Below are positions 1 through 6,345 of a stretch of 22,425 bases of DNA, piece by piece (the stretch's first letter is position 1; each line of letters opens with the position of its first letter). The notes below the pieces were generated by a model. It saw only the letters and a list, made by a program, of their open reading frames with translations, ran no database searches and was not told where the DNA came from. Source of the stretch: a virus; the IMG/VR virus record IMGVR_UViG_3300044960_000217, positions 1-22,425 of that record, one strand, 5' to 3'. A program made the translations under genes and the position numbers.

Positions 1-554
1 TCGGTGGTACATCTACTAACGTATCGAGCCGCTTATTTCTCGGCTCCACTGGAGTAAGCGGTGTCGTTTTCTTCTTTGACCGCAGCACCGGGGATTCTGG
101 ACTTGCGCAGGCGACAAGTTCGTCTTCCACCAAAACCGACGTACTATGGTGGGATACGTACAGAGCTATCACGATCAACGCACCGTCGAGCGGAACTCAC
201 ACGATCAACGGCACAACAAACTACACGCCGGCGAATGGCCCGTCGAACGTCGAGATCGGATTCCGCAAGGTTCCGAGAACAACAGACACTACGCTGAATA
301 CGGCAAAAGTCGGTCAGTGCATCGCTGTTACTGCCGGCGTGACGATCCCCGCCAGCGTGTACGCTGCGGGGGATAGCTTCAGCATCTACAACGACAGCGC
401 GGCGTCGATCACGCTCACGCAGGGCTCCGGCCTCACGCTGCGGCAGGCTGGTACGTCGAATACGGGCAACCGCACGCTCGCTGCGCGTGGTTTGGCGACC
501 ATCTGGTTCAACAGCGCGACCGAAGCTATCATCAGCGGAGCGGGGGTGAGCTAA
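1..554 (+). CDS. Tail-fibre-like virion protein, C-terminal part (5' end outside window)
   Basis: An open frame runs from base 3 with no in-frame stop to TAA at 552-554, giving 183 residues of a protein that starts before the window. The translation is rich in Gly, Ser, Thr and Asn, has few charged residues and reads as alternating short beta segments (for example VGQCIAVTAGVTIP and YAAGDSFSIYNDSA). This composition is typical of C-terminal receptor-binding or carbohydrate-facing parts of phage fibres and appendages. No enzyme motif was recognised. The reading frame is clean to the left edge, so an internal ATG at 339 is not needed as a start. It lies just before a small virion-type gene and the lysis cassette, the usual place for fibre genes. 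The structural role is inferred from composition and position; the exact family is unknown. Confidence 0.7.
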   Translation, partial: GGTSTNVSSRLFLGSTGVSGVVFFFDRSTGDSGLAQATSSSSTKTDVLWWDTYRAITINAPSSGTHTINGTTNYTPANGPSNVEIGFRKVPRTTDTTLNTAKVGQCIAVTAGVTIPASVYAAGDSFSIYNDSAASITLTQGSGLTLRQAGTSNTGNRTLAARGLATIWFNSATEAIISGAGVS

Positions 555-555
555 G

Positions 556-987
556 ATGGGGATGATGAATATGCTGATGGGGGCTAGTGGTGATGTCATC
601 ATCACTCCCCTTCCCGGAGGAACGTCATCAGCTCAGAGCGTAGGCGGGAGTGTCACTGTGACTTTGACATTCGGAAATGATGGCTCTGTCATTGCAACAG
701 AAACGGGCGCCAACACTTGGATAGCCGGCCCGGTTAATCATAGGTGGTGTGCTTCTTTTCCATCGTCTACGTATTACGTACGGGCCACAGTAACTGCCGG
801 GTCAGTTAGCGGCGGTACTACAGGAGCATGGCTTTCAACCGACGTAAACCGTTCATGGAGTAGGAATAGAAGCACTCTTGGAGCTAGTTCAGCTACATTG
901 CTCATCGAGATAGCTACCGATTCGAACGGAAGCAACATCATTACGAGCGGAAACTACACAATTTCGGCGATCTTCGTAAACGAGTAA
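556..987 (+). CDS. Small hypothetical virion-type protein, low GC
   Basis: This encodes 143 residues, beginning one base after the upstream fibre stop. Several in-frame ATGs occur at the start (MGMMNMLMGAS); 556 is chosen because a G-rich GGGGGTGAG lies just upstream, but 565, 571 or 577 are possible. The protein is Ser/Thr/Gly-rich and ends in a beta-like stretch (NYTISAIFVNE), resembling small accessory proteins encoded after fibre genes (tail tip, fibre chaperone or decoration). No catalytic motif or transmembrane segment is evident. Two sampled 60-base lines (721-780 and 901-960) are each about 47% GC, against roughly 60% or more in the genes downstream, suggesting a recently exchanged module. 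Function is not recognised. Confidence 0.6.
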   Translation: MGMMNMLMGASGDVIITPLPGGTSSAQSVGGSVTVTLTFGNDGSVIATETGANTWIAGPVNHRWCASFPSSTYYVRATVTAGSVSGGTTGAWLSTDVNRSWSRNRSTLGASSATLLIEIATDSNGSNIITSGNYTISAIFVNE

Positions 988-994
988 AATAACC

Positions 995-1019
995 GGGCCA
1001 GCCCACGTTGGGCTGGCCC
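995..1019 (+). terminator. Strong hairpin after virion genes
   Basis: Perfect 11-bp inverted repeat: GGGCCAGCCCA (995-1005), a 3-base loop CGT, then TGGGCTGGCCC (1009-1019). It starts 7 bases after the stop codon at 987 and precedes the RBS of the gene at 1042. No T-tract follows, so it may be a factor-dependent terminator, an mRNA 3'-end stabiliser or a processing site between virion and lysis genes rather than a classical intrinsic terminator. Confidence 0.55.
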
Positions 1020-1041
1020 ACCCAACCACAGGAGATCAACC

Positions 1042-1212
1042 ATGCAAAATCAAGTCAACCTCGAACCGAAGTTCATCATCGAAACGCTGAACGCGGAGAT
1101 CAGCCGCCTGACGGGCGAAGTGCTCGCGCTGCGCGCGTACGTGGCTCAGCTCGTTGCGCAGGCAGCCGAGAAGAAGCCCGAGACGAACGATGGCGAGCCT
1201 GAAGCCGCATGA
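1042..1212 (+). CDS. Small coiled-coil protein, 56 aa
   Basis: This short gene encodes 56 residues beginning MQNQVNLEPKFIIETL. An AGGAG Shine-Dalgarno lies about 8 bases before the ATG. The middle (about residues 9-45) is a single amphipathic helix with heptad-like Leu/Ile/Val spacing (IIETLNAEISRLTGEVLALR), ending in a charged Lys/Glu/Pro tail. It is the first gene after the hairpin at 995-1019 and overlaps the next frame if that gene starts at its upstream ATG (1190). Short helical proteins at this place, next to holin-like genes, are common in phages, but I recognise no named family. A lysis-associated or oligomerisation role is only inferred from position. Confidence 0.65.
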   Translation: MQNQVNLEPKFIIETLNAEISRLTGEVLALRAYVAQLVAQAAEKKPETNDGEPEAA

Positions 1213-1225
1213 CGTAGGGGGACGA

Positions 1226-1477
1226 GTGGTGGAGTGGAGAGACCTAGCTTTGGCAGTCCTCTCAGGGCTGTGGGTCGTCTTGTCAGGAGTCGCGACAGCG
1301 ATATGGGCTCAGGTCCTCCGCAACCGCGATTCGTTGTCGAACTTCGAGCGTCACGTCAGCGAGACGTACGTTCGCCGTGATCACAGCGATTCGCAGTTCA
1401 CGCAACTGATGACCGAAATCCGGTCTCTGCGGGAGCTGGTGATCGCCACGATCCAGCAGCGCCGGTCTGGGGAGTAG
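1226..1477 (+). CDS. Single-TM membrane protein of lysis cassette (holin-like or accessory)
   Basis: GTG at 1226 gives 83 residues. This start is chosen because an AGGGGG lies 4-5 bases upstream; an in-frame ATG at 1190 (95 residues) has a weaker site and overlaps the preceding gene. One hydrophobic segment at about residues 5-28 (LALAVLSGLWVVLSGVATAI) is followed by a soluble amphipathic tail rich in Arg, Glu and Ser that looks helical (residues 33-80). Size and topology fit class III-like holins or the small membrane proteins that accompany GTA-type holins. It lies immediately before the 3TM holin and the endolysin, so a role in lysis timing is likely but unproven. Confidence 0.6.
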   Translation: MVEWRDLALAVLSGLWVVLSGVATAIWAQVLRNRDSLSNFERHVSETYVRRDHSDSQFTQLMTEIRSLRELVIATIQQRRSGE

Positions 1478-1478
1478 T

Positions 1479-1976
1479 ATGGCGCCGATCCTAGGGTACC
1501 TGATCGCCAACGGGCTGCCGCTCGTGGCGAACGCGCTGATGACCGCCGGGAAGGAGAAAGTCGAGCAGGCTCTTGGGGTGAAGCTGCCTGACATGACGAC
1601 GGGCGGCCTGACGCCGGAGCAGCTCTTCGCTCTGAAGAAGATCGAGGCGGAGAGGCCGGAGAGGCTACTCGCTCTCGCGCTCGAAGAAAAACGGATCGAG
1701 CAGCAGGGAGAGGCTGCGGAGGCGCAGGAGATCACGAAGCGCTGGCAGGCGGACATGACCAGCGATAGCTGGCTGTCGAAGAACATCAGGCCGGCGTCGC
1801 TTGCGTACGTGCTCTTGGCTCTCACCGCGTTCGCGGTCGGAAGCGGAGCAGGGTTCGACATCCAGAACGCTTACATCGACATCTTCGGCAACCTCGCGAT
1901 GGCTCTCGTCATCAGCTATGTCGGCGGAAGGAGCGTCGAGAAGGGGTTGACGATCTGGACCCGGAGTAAGCGATGA
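1479..1976 (+). CDS. Holin, GTA 3TM family
   Basis: This protein of 165 residues starts at ATG 1479, with GGGGAG six bases upstream. It matches the layout I know for the GTA_holin_3TM family (holins of gene transfer agents and phages): a hydrophobic N-terminal helix (about residues 3-24), a long charged helical linker (about 50-95), the WQADMTSDSWLSKNIRPASL segment before the second membrane helix (about 108-126), and a third (about 131-150). Its role is to form inner-membrane lesions at the end of infection that release the endolysin. The next gene overlaps by 4 nt (ATGA) and encodes that endolysin. The SDSWLSKNIRP signature makes the family call fairly secure. Confidence 0.85.
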   Translation: MAPILGYLIANGLPLVANALMTAGKEKVEQALGVKLPDMTTGGLTPEQLFALKKIEAERPERLLALALEEKRIEQQGEAAEAQEITKRWQADMTSDSWLSKNIRPASLAYVLLALTAFAVGSGAGFDIQNAYIDIFGNLAMALVISYVGGRSVEKGLTIWTRSKR

Positions 1977-2302
1977 GCCTGCGGGAAGAGCAGAGCGCTT
2001 TCGCGCGCGACATCGTGCGTCTACTGACGTACGCTTCCGGCCTCGGCTACGAGTACACGTTCGGTGAGTTCGAGCGCCCGATCGAGATGCAGAAGCTGCA
2101 CGTCGCAGCCGGCAGATCGAAGACGATGAACAGCAACCACTTGCGGCGTTGCGCGGCCGACATCTACTTCTTCAAGGGCGGTGAGCTGACGTACGACATC
2201 GAAGAACTCGGCCGCTTCTGGGAGGCTCTGTCACCGAAGAACTCGTGGGGAGGGAACTGGGCGTCTTTTAAAGACAAGCCTCACTTCGAACGACGCCCAT
2301 GA
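1973..2302 (+). CDS. Endolysin, M15-type peptidase
   Basis: This protein of 109 residues overlaps the holin by 4 nt. It carries the zinc-ligand pattern of M15 peptidases (VanY / phage T5-type L-Ala-D-Glu peptidases): SNHLRRCAADIYFF supplies His56 and Asp63, and the C-terminal PHFE supplies His104 after an aromatic WGGNWASF stretch. These enzymes cut the stem peptide of peptidoglycan in the periplasm. There is no signal peptide, consistent with export through the neighbouring holin lesion. The length is near the minimum for a single catalytic domain with no separate wall-binding domain, as is usual for phages of Gram-negative hosts. The next gene overlaps at ATGA. Confidence 0.85.
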   Translation: MSLREEQSAFARDIVRLLTYASGLGYEYTFGEFERPIEMQKLHVAAGRSKTMNSNHLRRCAADIYFFKGGELTYDIEELGRFWEALSPKNSWGGNWASFKDKPHFERRP

Positions 2303-2685
2303 GCCGCAGGCTGCCGATCCAAGAGGGGCTTCCGACGACGGTGAAGATCGGGGCCTACCGGATGCGCATCTCGTTTACCAGTCCGCGCACGCTGCCCGAC
2401 ATGAAGTTCCTGAACGGGCTCTGCGACTTCGACAACGGGGTGATCCACATCAACCGTGACCACGCACGCAACCACTCGCCAGACCGCGTGCTGACGACGA
2501 TCCTCCACGAGATCGGGCACGCGATCAACCACGTCTACGGTGTGCGGGACGAGAGCGGGGAGGAGGGCTTCGTGACCGGCTTCTCGATCGGTTTCGTTGC
2601 CTTCATGATCGACAACCCCGCCTTCCACCACTGGATGAACCGCGTCATCGAATCCACCCGCATCGACCACGCGAGGGCATCTTGA
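2299..2685 (+). CDS. Zincin-like metallopeptidase (HEIGH motif)
   Basis: This protein of 128 residues starts at ATG 2299, overlapping the endolysin stop by 4 nt. The segment TTILHEIGHAINHVYG gives HExxH at residues 70-74, with Glu88 or Glu89 downstream as possible third ligand. A beta strand GVIHINRDH before it resembles the edge strand of small ImmA/IrrE-like or SprT-like minigluzincins. No signal peptide or membrane segment is seen, so it should act in the cytoplasm. The substrate is unknown. The lysis/late context could suggest processing of a phage protein, whereas ImmA-like enzymes cleave repressors; the sequence does not decide between them. Confidence 0.7.
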   Translation: MSRRLPIQEGLPTTVKIGAYRMRISFTSPRTLPDMKFLNGLCDFDNGVIHINRDHARNHSPDRVLTTILHEIGHAINHVYGVRDESGEEGFVTGFSIGFVAFMIDNPAFHHWMNRVIESTRIDHARAS

Positions 2686-3416
2686 AGCACCTCATCATCC
2701 CAGACGTACAGGCGAAACCCGGAATCTCGAACAAGTTCCTCGAAGCGATCGGACGATACGCAGCCGAGAAGCGGCCGGACCGCATCATCTGTCTCGGCGA
2801 CTTCGCCGACATGGCCTCGCTGTCAAGCTACGACAAGGGAAAGAAGTCGTTCGAGGGCCGGCGCTACTTGGCGGACATCGACGCCGCGAAGGCGGCGATG
2901 GAGGTTCTGATGACACCCATCGCGAAAGCTGCCGGGTACCGTCCAACGCTCGATCTGACGCTCGGAAACCACGAGCACCGCATCGTTCGCGCGATCGAGT
3001 GCCAGCCGGAGTTGGACGGTGTTCTATCCATCCAGCAGCTCGAATACGAGAGCTTCGGGTGGGGGGTTCATGAGTTCCTGCGCCCGGTACAGCGCGACGG
3101 GGTGATGTACGCTCACTACTTCACGTCTGGCGTGATGGGCCGCCCCATCACCACAGCGTCCGCGTTGTTGGCGAAGAAGCATATGAGCTGCGTCGCCGGG
3201 CACCAGCAGGGGAAGCAGATCGCGTACGCGACACGAGCCGACGGTCAGACCATCACCGGGATGATCGTCGGCTCGTGCTACGAGCACGAAGAAGACTACC
3301 TCGGGCCGCAGGGCAACAAGCACTGGCGCGGGATCGTGATGCTCCACGAGGTCCGCGCCGGCACTTTCGACGAGATGTTCGTCAGCCTGCGGTACTTACG
3401 AAGCAAGTTCAGGTAG
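2682..3416 (+). CDS. Calcineurin-like metallophosphoesterase
   Basis: This protein of 244 residues starts at TTG 2682, overlapping the previous stop (TTGA), with GAGGG upstream. Metal-site motifs appear in canonical order: IIPDVQ (Asp8), CLGDFAD (Gly39-Asp40), LTLGNHEHR (GNHE 95-98), AHYF (His145) and AGHQQGK (Gly173-His174). The first motif is DVQ rather than the commoner DxH, a variant I associate with a family of phage phosphoesterases of about this length. It probably hydrolyses phosphomono- or diesters, possibly nucleotides or nucleic acid ends; the substrate is not readable. Its last four codons and stop lie in a 23-bp repeat (3403-3425) that is copied at 3767-3789, so its 3' end abuts an insertion. 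It converges with the minus-strand operon. Confidence 0.8.
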   Translation: MKHLIIPDVQAKPGISNKFLEAIGRYAAEKRPDRIICLGDFADMASLSSYDKGKKSFEGRRYLADIDAAKAAMEVLMTPIAKAAGYRPTLDLTLGNHEHRIVRAIECQPELDGVLSIQQLEYESFGWGVHEFLRPVQRDGVMYAHYFTSGVMGRPITTASALLAKKHMSCVAGHQQGKQIAYATRADGQTITGMIVGSCYEHEEDYLGPQGNKHWRGIVMLHEVRAGTFDEMFVSLRYLRSKFR

Positions 3417-3425
3417 ACGAGTCAC
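3403..3425. repeat. Left copy of 23-bp direct repeat bracketing the cargo gene
   Basis: Bases 3403-3425 are identical to 3767-3789 (starting GCAAGTTCAGG and ending GAGTCAC); identity stops on both sides. This copy encodes SKFR plus the stop of the plus-strand metallophosphoesterase and, on the minus strand, contains the TGA stop of the cargo gene. The repeat period is 364 bp. Confidence 0.9.
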
Positions 3426-3754
3426 ACAACCTTCCCGCCAGCATCCTTGATTGCCTTCTTGACCCTATCCACTTTGTCAGAGCTTACTTCGACAACCAGC
3501 GTAATCGTTGACTGCCGTTTTCTCCACTTACGGAACTCTGACTCCAACGCCTCGTAGTCGTTGTCTTCATTCCCAATCAACCCACTGTGAACAACGACAA
3601 CGCTGCTGTCATTGATGGCATCAAAGTCATCTACCGGACCAGCCTCGCCACCGTCTACGCTGATCTCCTCTTCCTCTAAGTATCGACCGCCCTTCCATAC
3701 GGACGGGTCGTTCATGAACTTTTTGAACTCAAGTCCGGTTGTCTTTGTTGGCAT
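3422..3754 (-). CDS. Small acidic cargo protein between 23-bp direct repeats (unknown function)
   Basis: This minus-strand gene encodes 110 residues beginning MPTKTTGLEFKKFM. The N-terminal half is acidic (YLEEEEISVDGGEAGPVDDFD). The C-terminal half (about residues 70-110) looks like an alpha/beta segment with a strand (STITLVVEVSS) and a closing helix (DKVDRVKKAIKDAGGK). No signal peptide, membrane helix or catalytic motif is evident. The ATG is preceded by GGGGGAG and sits 2 nt after the TAA of the upstream gene. RBS, ORF and stop together fill almost exactly the unique DNA between the two repeat copies. Sampled GC (3481-3720) is about 52% by my count, lower than the neighbours. It is best viewed as a moron-like insertion; I do not recognise the family. 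Confidence 0.65.
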   Translation of the reverse strand: MPTKTTGLEFKKFMNDPSVWKGGRYLEEEEISVDGGEAGPVDDFDAINDSSVVVVHSGLIGNEDNDYEALESEFRKWRKRQSTITLVVEVSSDKVDRVKKAIKDAGGKVV

Positions 3755-3756
3755 GT

Positions 3757-4206
3757 TTACTCCCCCGCAAGTTCAGGTAGACGAGTCACGAGCCCATTCA
3801 TGATCGCGTCGACCACGACGTTGTGGTCGACGCCCAGAACGTCGCAGCAAAACCTGAACGACATCGGGCGCGTGCTGTCGGAGAGCATCCAGACCCTAGC
3901 TCCGTCCGAAAGCTCCACGTCATCGGACCGCATGTCTTCGACAGCCTGCTGGATCATACCGTAGCACAGCCGCCGACTGAAGACGCTATCAACGGGAGGC
4001 AGCTTCTCCTCTGGGAGACTGTCGATCAGCTCGTTCAGGTACTCATCGAACTTCCCGCTGTCGATGCGCCAGCGAACGCGCGAGCGCCCCTTGCCGCACG
4101 TGACGCAGCTCTTGTTCGACAGGTAGCGCAGCGTGTTACCGCAGCAGCGGCACGGTTTGCCGATGTAGTAGTGGGAGTCAGGCTTCAATTGAGGCTTCGA
4201 GAACAC
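3757..4206 (-). CDS. Zinc-ribbon protein of unknown function
   Basis: This protein of 149 residues starts at GTG 4206, with AGAGGAG about 7 bases upstream, and overlaps the helicase 3' end by 29 nt. Near the N-terminus, KPCRCCGNTLRYLSNKSCVTC provides two CxxC knuckles (about residues 18-37), a small zinc ribbon, followed by a basic KGRSRVRWR patch suited to nucleic-acid contact. The remaining hundred or so residues are mainly helical and ungrouped. The last codons (VTRLPELA) are encoded by the right copy of the 23-bp repeat and the final GE-stop by inserted DNA. In the inferred ancestor the protein would have ended PELAS-stop. A role in replication or nuclease support is suggested only by its place after SNF2 and VRR-NUC. 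Confidence 0.65.
   Translation of the reverse strand: MFSKPQLKPDSHYYIGKPCRCCGNTLRYLSNKSCVTCGKGRSRVRWRIDSGKFDEYLNELIDSLPEEKLPPVDSVFSRRLCYGMIQQAVEDMRSDDVELSDGARVWMLSDSTRPMSFRFCCDVLGVDHNVVVDAIMNGLVTRLPELAGE
3767..3789. repeat. Right copy of 23-bp direct repeat bracketing the cargo gene
   Basis: Identical to 3403-3425. On the minus strand it encodes VTRLPELA near the C-terminus of the zinc-ribbon gene. The cargo gene's RBS (GGGGGAG) begins at its inner edge. Confidence 0.9.
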
Positions 4207-5545
4207 GGTAGAGCTCCTCTTGGGTGATGTCTTTGCGACGAATCGCTTCGAGCACGATCTCGTCGATCGAGCCCTTCACGATGAGATGGTGGATCACGAC
4301 ACCACGCTTCTGGCCTTGACGCCAGATGCGCGCATTGGTCTGGATGTACTCGTCGAGCGACCACGTGAGGCTGTACCACACGATCGCGCGCCCGCCCGAC
4401 TGAAGGTTCAGGCCGGTGCTGACGCTTCCCGGGTGGACGACGAGAACGGGCAGCCGGCCCTTGTTCCATTCGTCGATCAGACGGTTGACATGCTGCGCGG
4501 GAAGCCCACCGGCGATGAATTCCGTGCGCACGCCGACGTGCTTGGTGAGGTAGGACAGGATGCGGCCGATCTCGTGCCGATACTGGACGGCTACCATCAG
4601 CGGCTCCCCCTGTTGCTCGTCGACCAGATCGGCGAGAGCGCGCAGCTTGTCTTCGTGCAGGTTTTGCACAGACCCGTCCGGCATGTAGAGGGCCCCTCCA
4701 GTCGCCTGCCGCATGCTGTTCAGCTTCGCTGCCGCCTGCTGCCCGGGTAGTCCGTCGAACGTCCCCATGCGGATGCGTTCGCAGGCTTGCAGAGCATCCG
4801 GCGACTCGATCAGGATGTCGTTGTCGCGGCGCTCCGGCATCTCGATGTAGTCGGCCGCGTCGAGGCGGTAGCAGATGTCGGAGATGGCGGAGTAAATCTC
4901 AGCGTCAGCCCCCTCACGCAGCGCCCACAGGCTGTAGCCGCCCCACTGCGGCATCTCGACACAGTACCGGGACCGGAATGCGGTCAGCGTGCGCCCGAGT
5001 CGCCGCCCGTTGTCGAGGATGCGGACCTGCCCGAATAGGTCCATCAGGCTCTCGGCTGCCGGAGTGCCGCTCAGGCAATATCGTCGACCGAACTGCGGCA
5101 ACATGGCCTTTAAAGCCTTCGATCGCTGCGCCTGCGTGTTCTTGAACTTCTGGGACTCGTCGACCACGAGGACATCCCACGCGGGCGTCTGCGAGAGGCT
5201 CAGATCGGCCAGCCAAGCGACGTTTTCCGGGTTGAGTAGGTAGACGTCAGCCGGCTCCTGAAGAGCCCGCAGGCGCCTTTCTGGGCCCCCTGCGACGAGG
5301 CTGAACGCCAGCGGGAAACCCCACTTTTCCGACTCCTGCCGCCACGTCTTTTCCATCGGCCGCTTCGGAGCGATGACGAGAGCCGCGCGCATGGCCCCCG
5401 CCCTTTTCAGCTCCGTCAGCCCGGCGAGGATGATCCCAGTCTTGCCAGCTCCGGGGGACAGAAACAGCCCGTACGAAGGGCTGCGCAGCATGCGCTCCAG
5501 AGCGCGACGTTGAAACGGGTGCGGAGAGTAGGTGGTCGAGGACAT
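4178..5545 (-). CDS. SNF2-family DNA helicase/ATPase
   Basis: This protein of 455 residues starts at ATG 5545 (MSSTTYSPHPFQRRALERML). The frame is open further upstream, but that extension is a Ser/Arg-rich shadow of the VRR-NUC gene. Superfamily 2 motifs are in order: a Q-like HPFQRRAL, Walker A SPGAGKTG (32-36), DESQ as motif II (129-132), SGTPA (159-163), and a C-terminal lobe with STGLNLQ and ARIWRQGQK (about 405-413) with arginine fingers. DESQ replaces the usual DEAH, as often in phage members. These proteins translocate on double-stranded DNA, and in phages they travel with VRR-NUC and DNA polymerase A genes, pointing to replication-fork or recombination work. No strong Shine-Dalgarno precedes the ATG, so expression probably depends on translation of the overlapping VRR-NUC frame. 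Confidence 0.88.
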   Translation of the reverse strand: MSSTTYSPHPFQRRALERMLRSPSYGLFLSPGAGKTGIILAGLTELKRAGAMRAALVIAPKRPMEKTWRQESEKWGFPLAFSLVAGGPERRLRALQEPADVYLLNPENVAWLADLSLSQTPAWDVLVVDESQKFKNTQAQRSKALKAMLPQFGRRYCLSGTPAAESLMDLFGQVRILDNGRRLGRTLTAFRSRYCVEMPQWGGYSLWALREGADAEIYSAISDICYRLDAADYIEMPERRDNDILIESPDALQACERIRMGTFDGLPGQQAAAKLNSMRQATGGALYMPDGSVQNLHEDKLRALADLVDEQQGEPLMVAVQYRHEIGRILSYLTKHVGVRTEFIAGGLPAQHVNRLIDEWNKGRLPVLVVHPGSVSTGLNLQSGGRAIVWYSLTWSLDEYIQTNARIWRQGQKRGVVIHHLIVKGSIDEIVLEAIRRKDITQEELYRVLEASIEA

Positions 5546-5795
5546 GATCGAAGTCTTCGCGAGACCGGATGACGATAGCGGCGTGGCCAAGCGCGCGGAG
5601 CCGGGCGAGCGTCTGTTCCTGCGCCGGGCGGAGCCGGCCGGTGGGCTGCTTGAACTCGATCCAGACAACGAATCCGTCCGGAAGCAGCAGAGCCCTATCC
5701 GGCCACCCAACGTCTACCGGCTTTACCTTCACCAGCAGGCAGCCGCGCTTCGCGGCGCGGCCTCTGCACGCTCGCTCTAAAGCGACCTCACGCAA
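5247..5795 (-). CDS. VRR-NUC domain nuclease with long out-of-frame tail
   Basis: TTG at 5795 follows GGGGG and overlaps the preceding gene's stop. The first 90 or so residues are a complete minimal VRR-NUC (PD-(D/E)XK) domain: Glu7 in the first helix, GWPDRALLL (Asp33), VVWIEFKQ (Glu47, Lys49) and PAQEQTLARLRALG (Gln59), then IVIRSREDF. Small stand-alone VRR-NUC proteins act as structure-specific nucleases next to SNF2 helicases in many phages. Here the frame has no stop after the domain and continues to 5247, overlapping the helicase for 299 nt. The extra 90 or so residues are Arg/Gly/Ala-rich and look like an alternate-frame shadow. This could be a real long overlap, a missing stop through an indel, or a +1 frameshift arrangement. 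The domain call is secure; the C-terminal extent is not. Confidence 0.75.
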   Translation of the reverse strand: MREVALERACRGRAAKRGCLLVKVKPVDVGWPDRALLLPDGFVVWIEFKQPTGRLRPAQEQTLARLRALGHAAIVIRSREDFDHVLDHLLSAPVSTSRSGAHAAQPFVRAVSVPRSWQDWDHPRRADGAEKGGGHARGSRHRSEAADGKDVAAGVGKVGFPAGVQPRRRGPRKAPAGSSGAG

Positions 5796-6336
5796 GCGGC
5801 CCCCGAGGCTTCTTCTCCCCGGCAGCGCAGACGGCTTCGCCGATCATCGAAGCCGCTGACCCTCCAGCGGTCAGCTCCGGGCTGTAGTCGCCCTTCGCGA
5901 CGACCATCCCGGTGCCGACGTCGAGCAGAAGCATCGTGCCGCGCTTCGCAAGGCACTGTCCGCGCAGCACCGCGCCGTAGACGACGACCGGTTGTGATCC
6001 CTTCGGGGCTGAGATCGAGATCATCGTCTGGTAGTAGAGCTGCCCATCGGCAGTCTTTTTGATCTCGACCCCGAGAGCATCGACGATCGCGACGCCGTCG
6101 TCGTTCTCGATGATGACGACGCCGGGCTCTTCGCGGACTGTCGTCTTAGCATACGTGTCGCTGATGAAGGAGAAGCCGATGAAGGCGAAGATGAGAGCAG
6201 AAACAACGGCAGACCCCAACGACAGCAGAAAGTAGATCAACCCCTTTCTATCGTCGTCACCGTCAAGAGCGCGTTCGCACGATCGCGCGAAGAAGGCCGT
6301 CGCGATGAGAAAGGCGATGAAAAGGACCCAAAGCAT
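5788..6336 (-). CDS. Hypothetical two-TM membrane protein
   Basis: This protein of 182 residues has a good start at ATG 6336 preceded by TAGGAGGAAGCC. Two hydrophobic segments are evident at about residues 2-18 (LWVLFIAFLIATAFF) and 33-58 (IYFLLSLGSAVVSALIFAFIGFSFI), separated by a short acidic loop (ERALDGDDDRK). A soluble region of about 120 residues follows, with beta-like stretches (PGVVIIENDDGVAIVDALGVEI). No enzyme motif was recognised. It lies in the early minus-strand operon, overlapping the VRR-NUC start by 8 nt. Inner-membrane early proteins of this kind often serve host takeover or superinfection exclusion, but nothing in the sequence proves that. Confidence 0.6.
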   Translation of the reverse strand: MLWVLFIAFLIATAFFARSCERALDGDDDRKGLIYFLLSLGSAVVSALIFAFIGFSFISDTYAKTTVREEPGVVIIENDDGVAIVDALGVEIKKTADGQLYYQTMISISAPKGSQPVVVYGAVLRGQCLAKRGTMLLLDVGTGMVVAKGDYSPELTAGGSAASMIGEAVCAAGEKKPRGPLA

Positions 6337-6345
6337 GGCTTCCTC

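Noticed and set aside
3403-3789. Insertion sequence or transposon
   Set aside because: No transposase and no terminal inverted repeats at the insert ends; a 23-bp duplication is longer than usual target duplications. Kept instead as an unexplained cargo insertion.
5546-5710. 55-residue N-terminal extension of the SNF2 helicase
   Set aside because: Low-complexity Ser/Arg translation that is a frame shadow of the VRR-NUC domain; the helicase fold starts naturally at the ATG at 5545.
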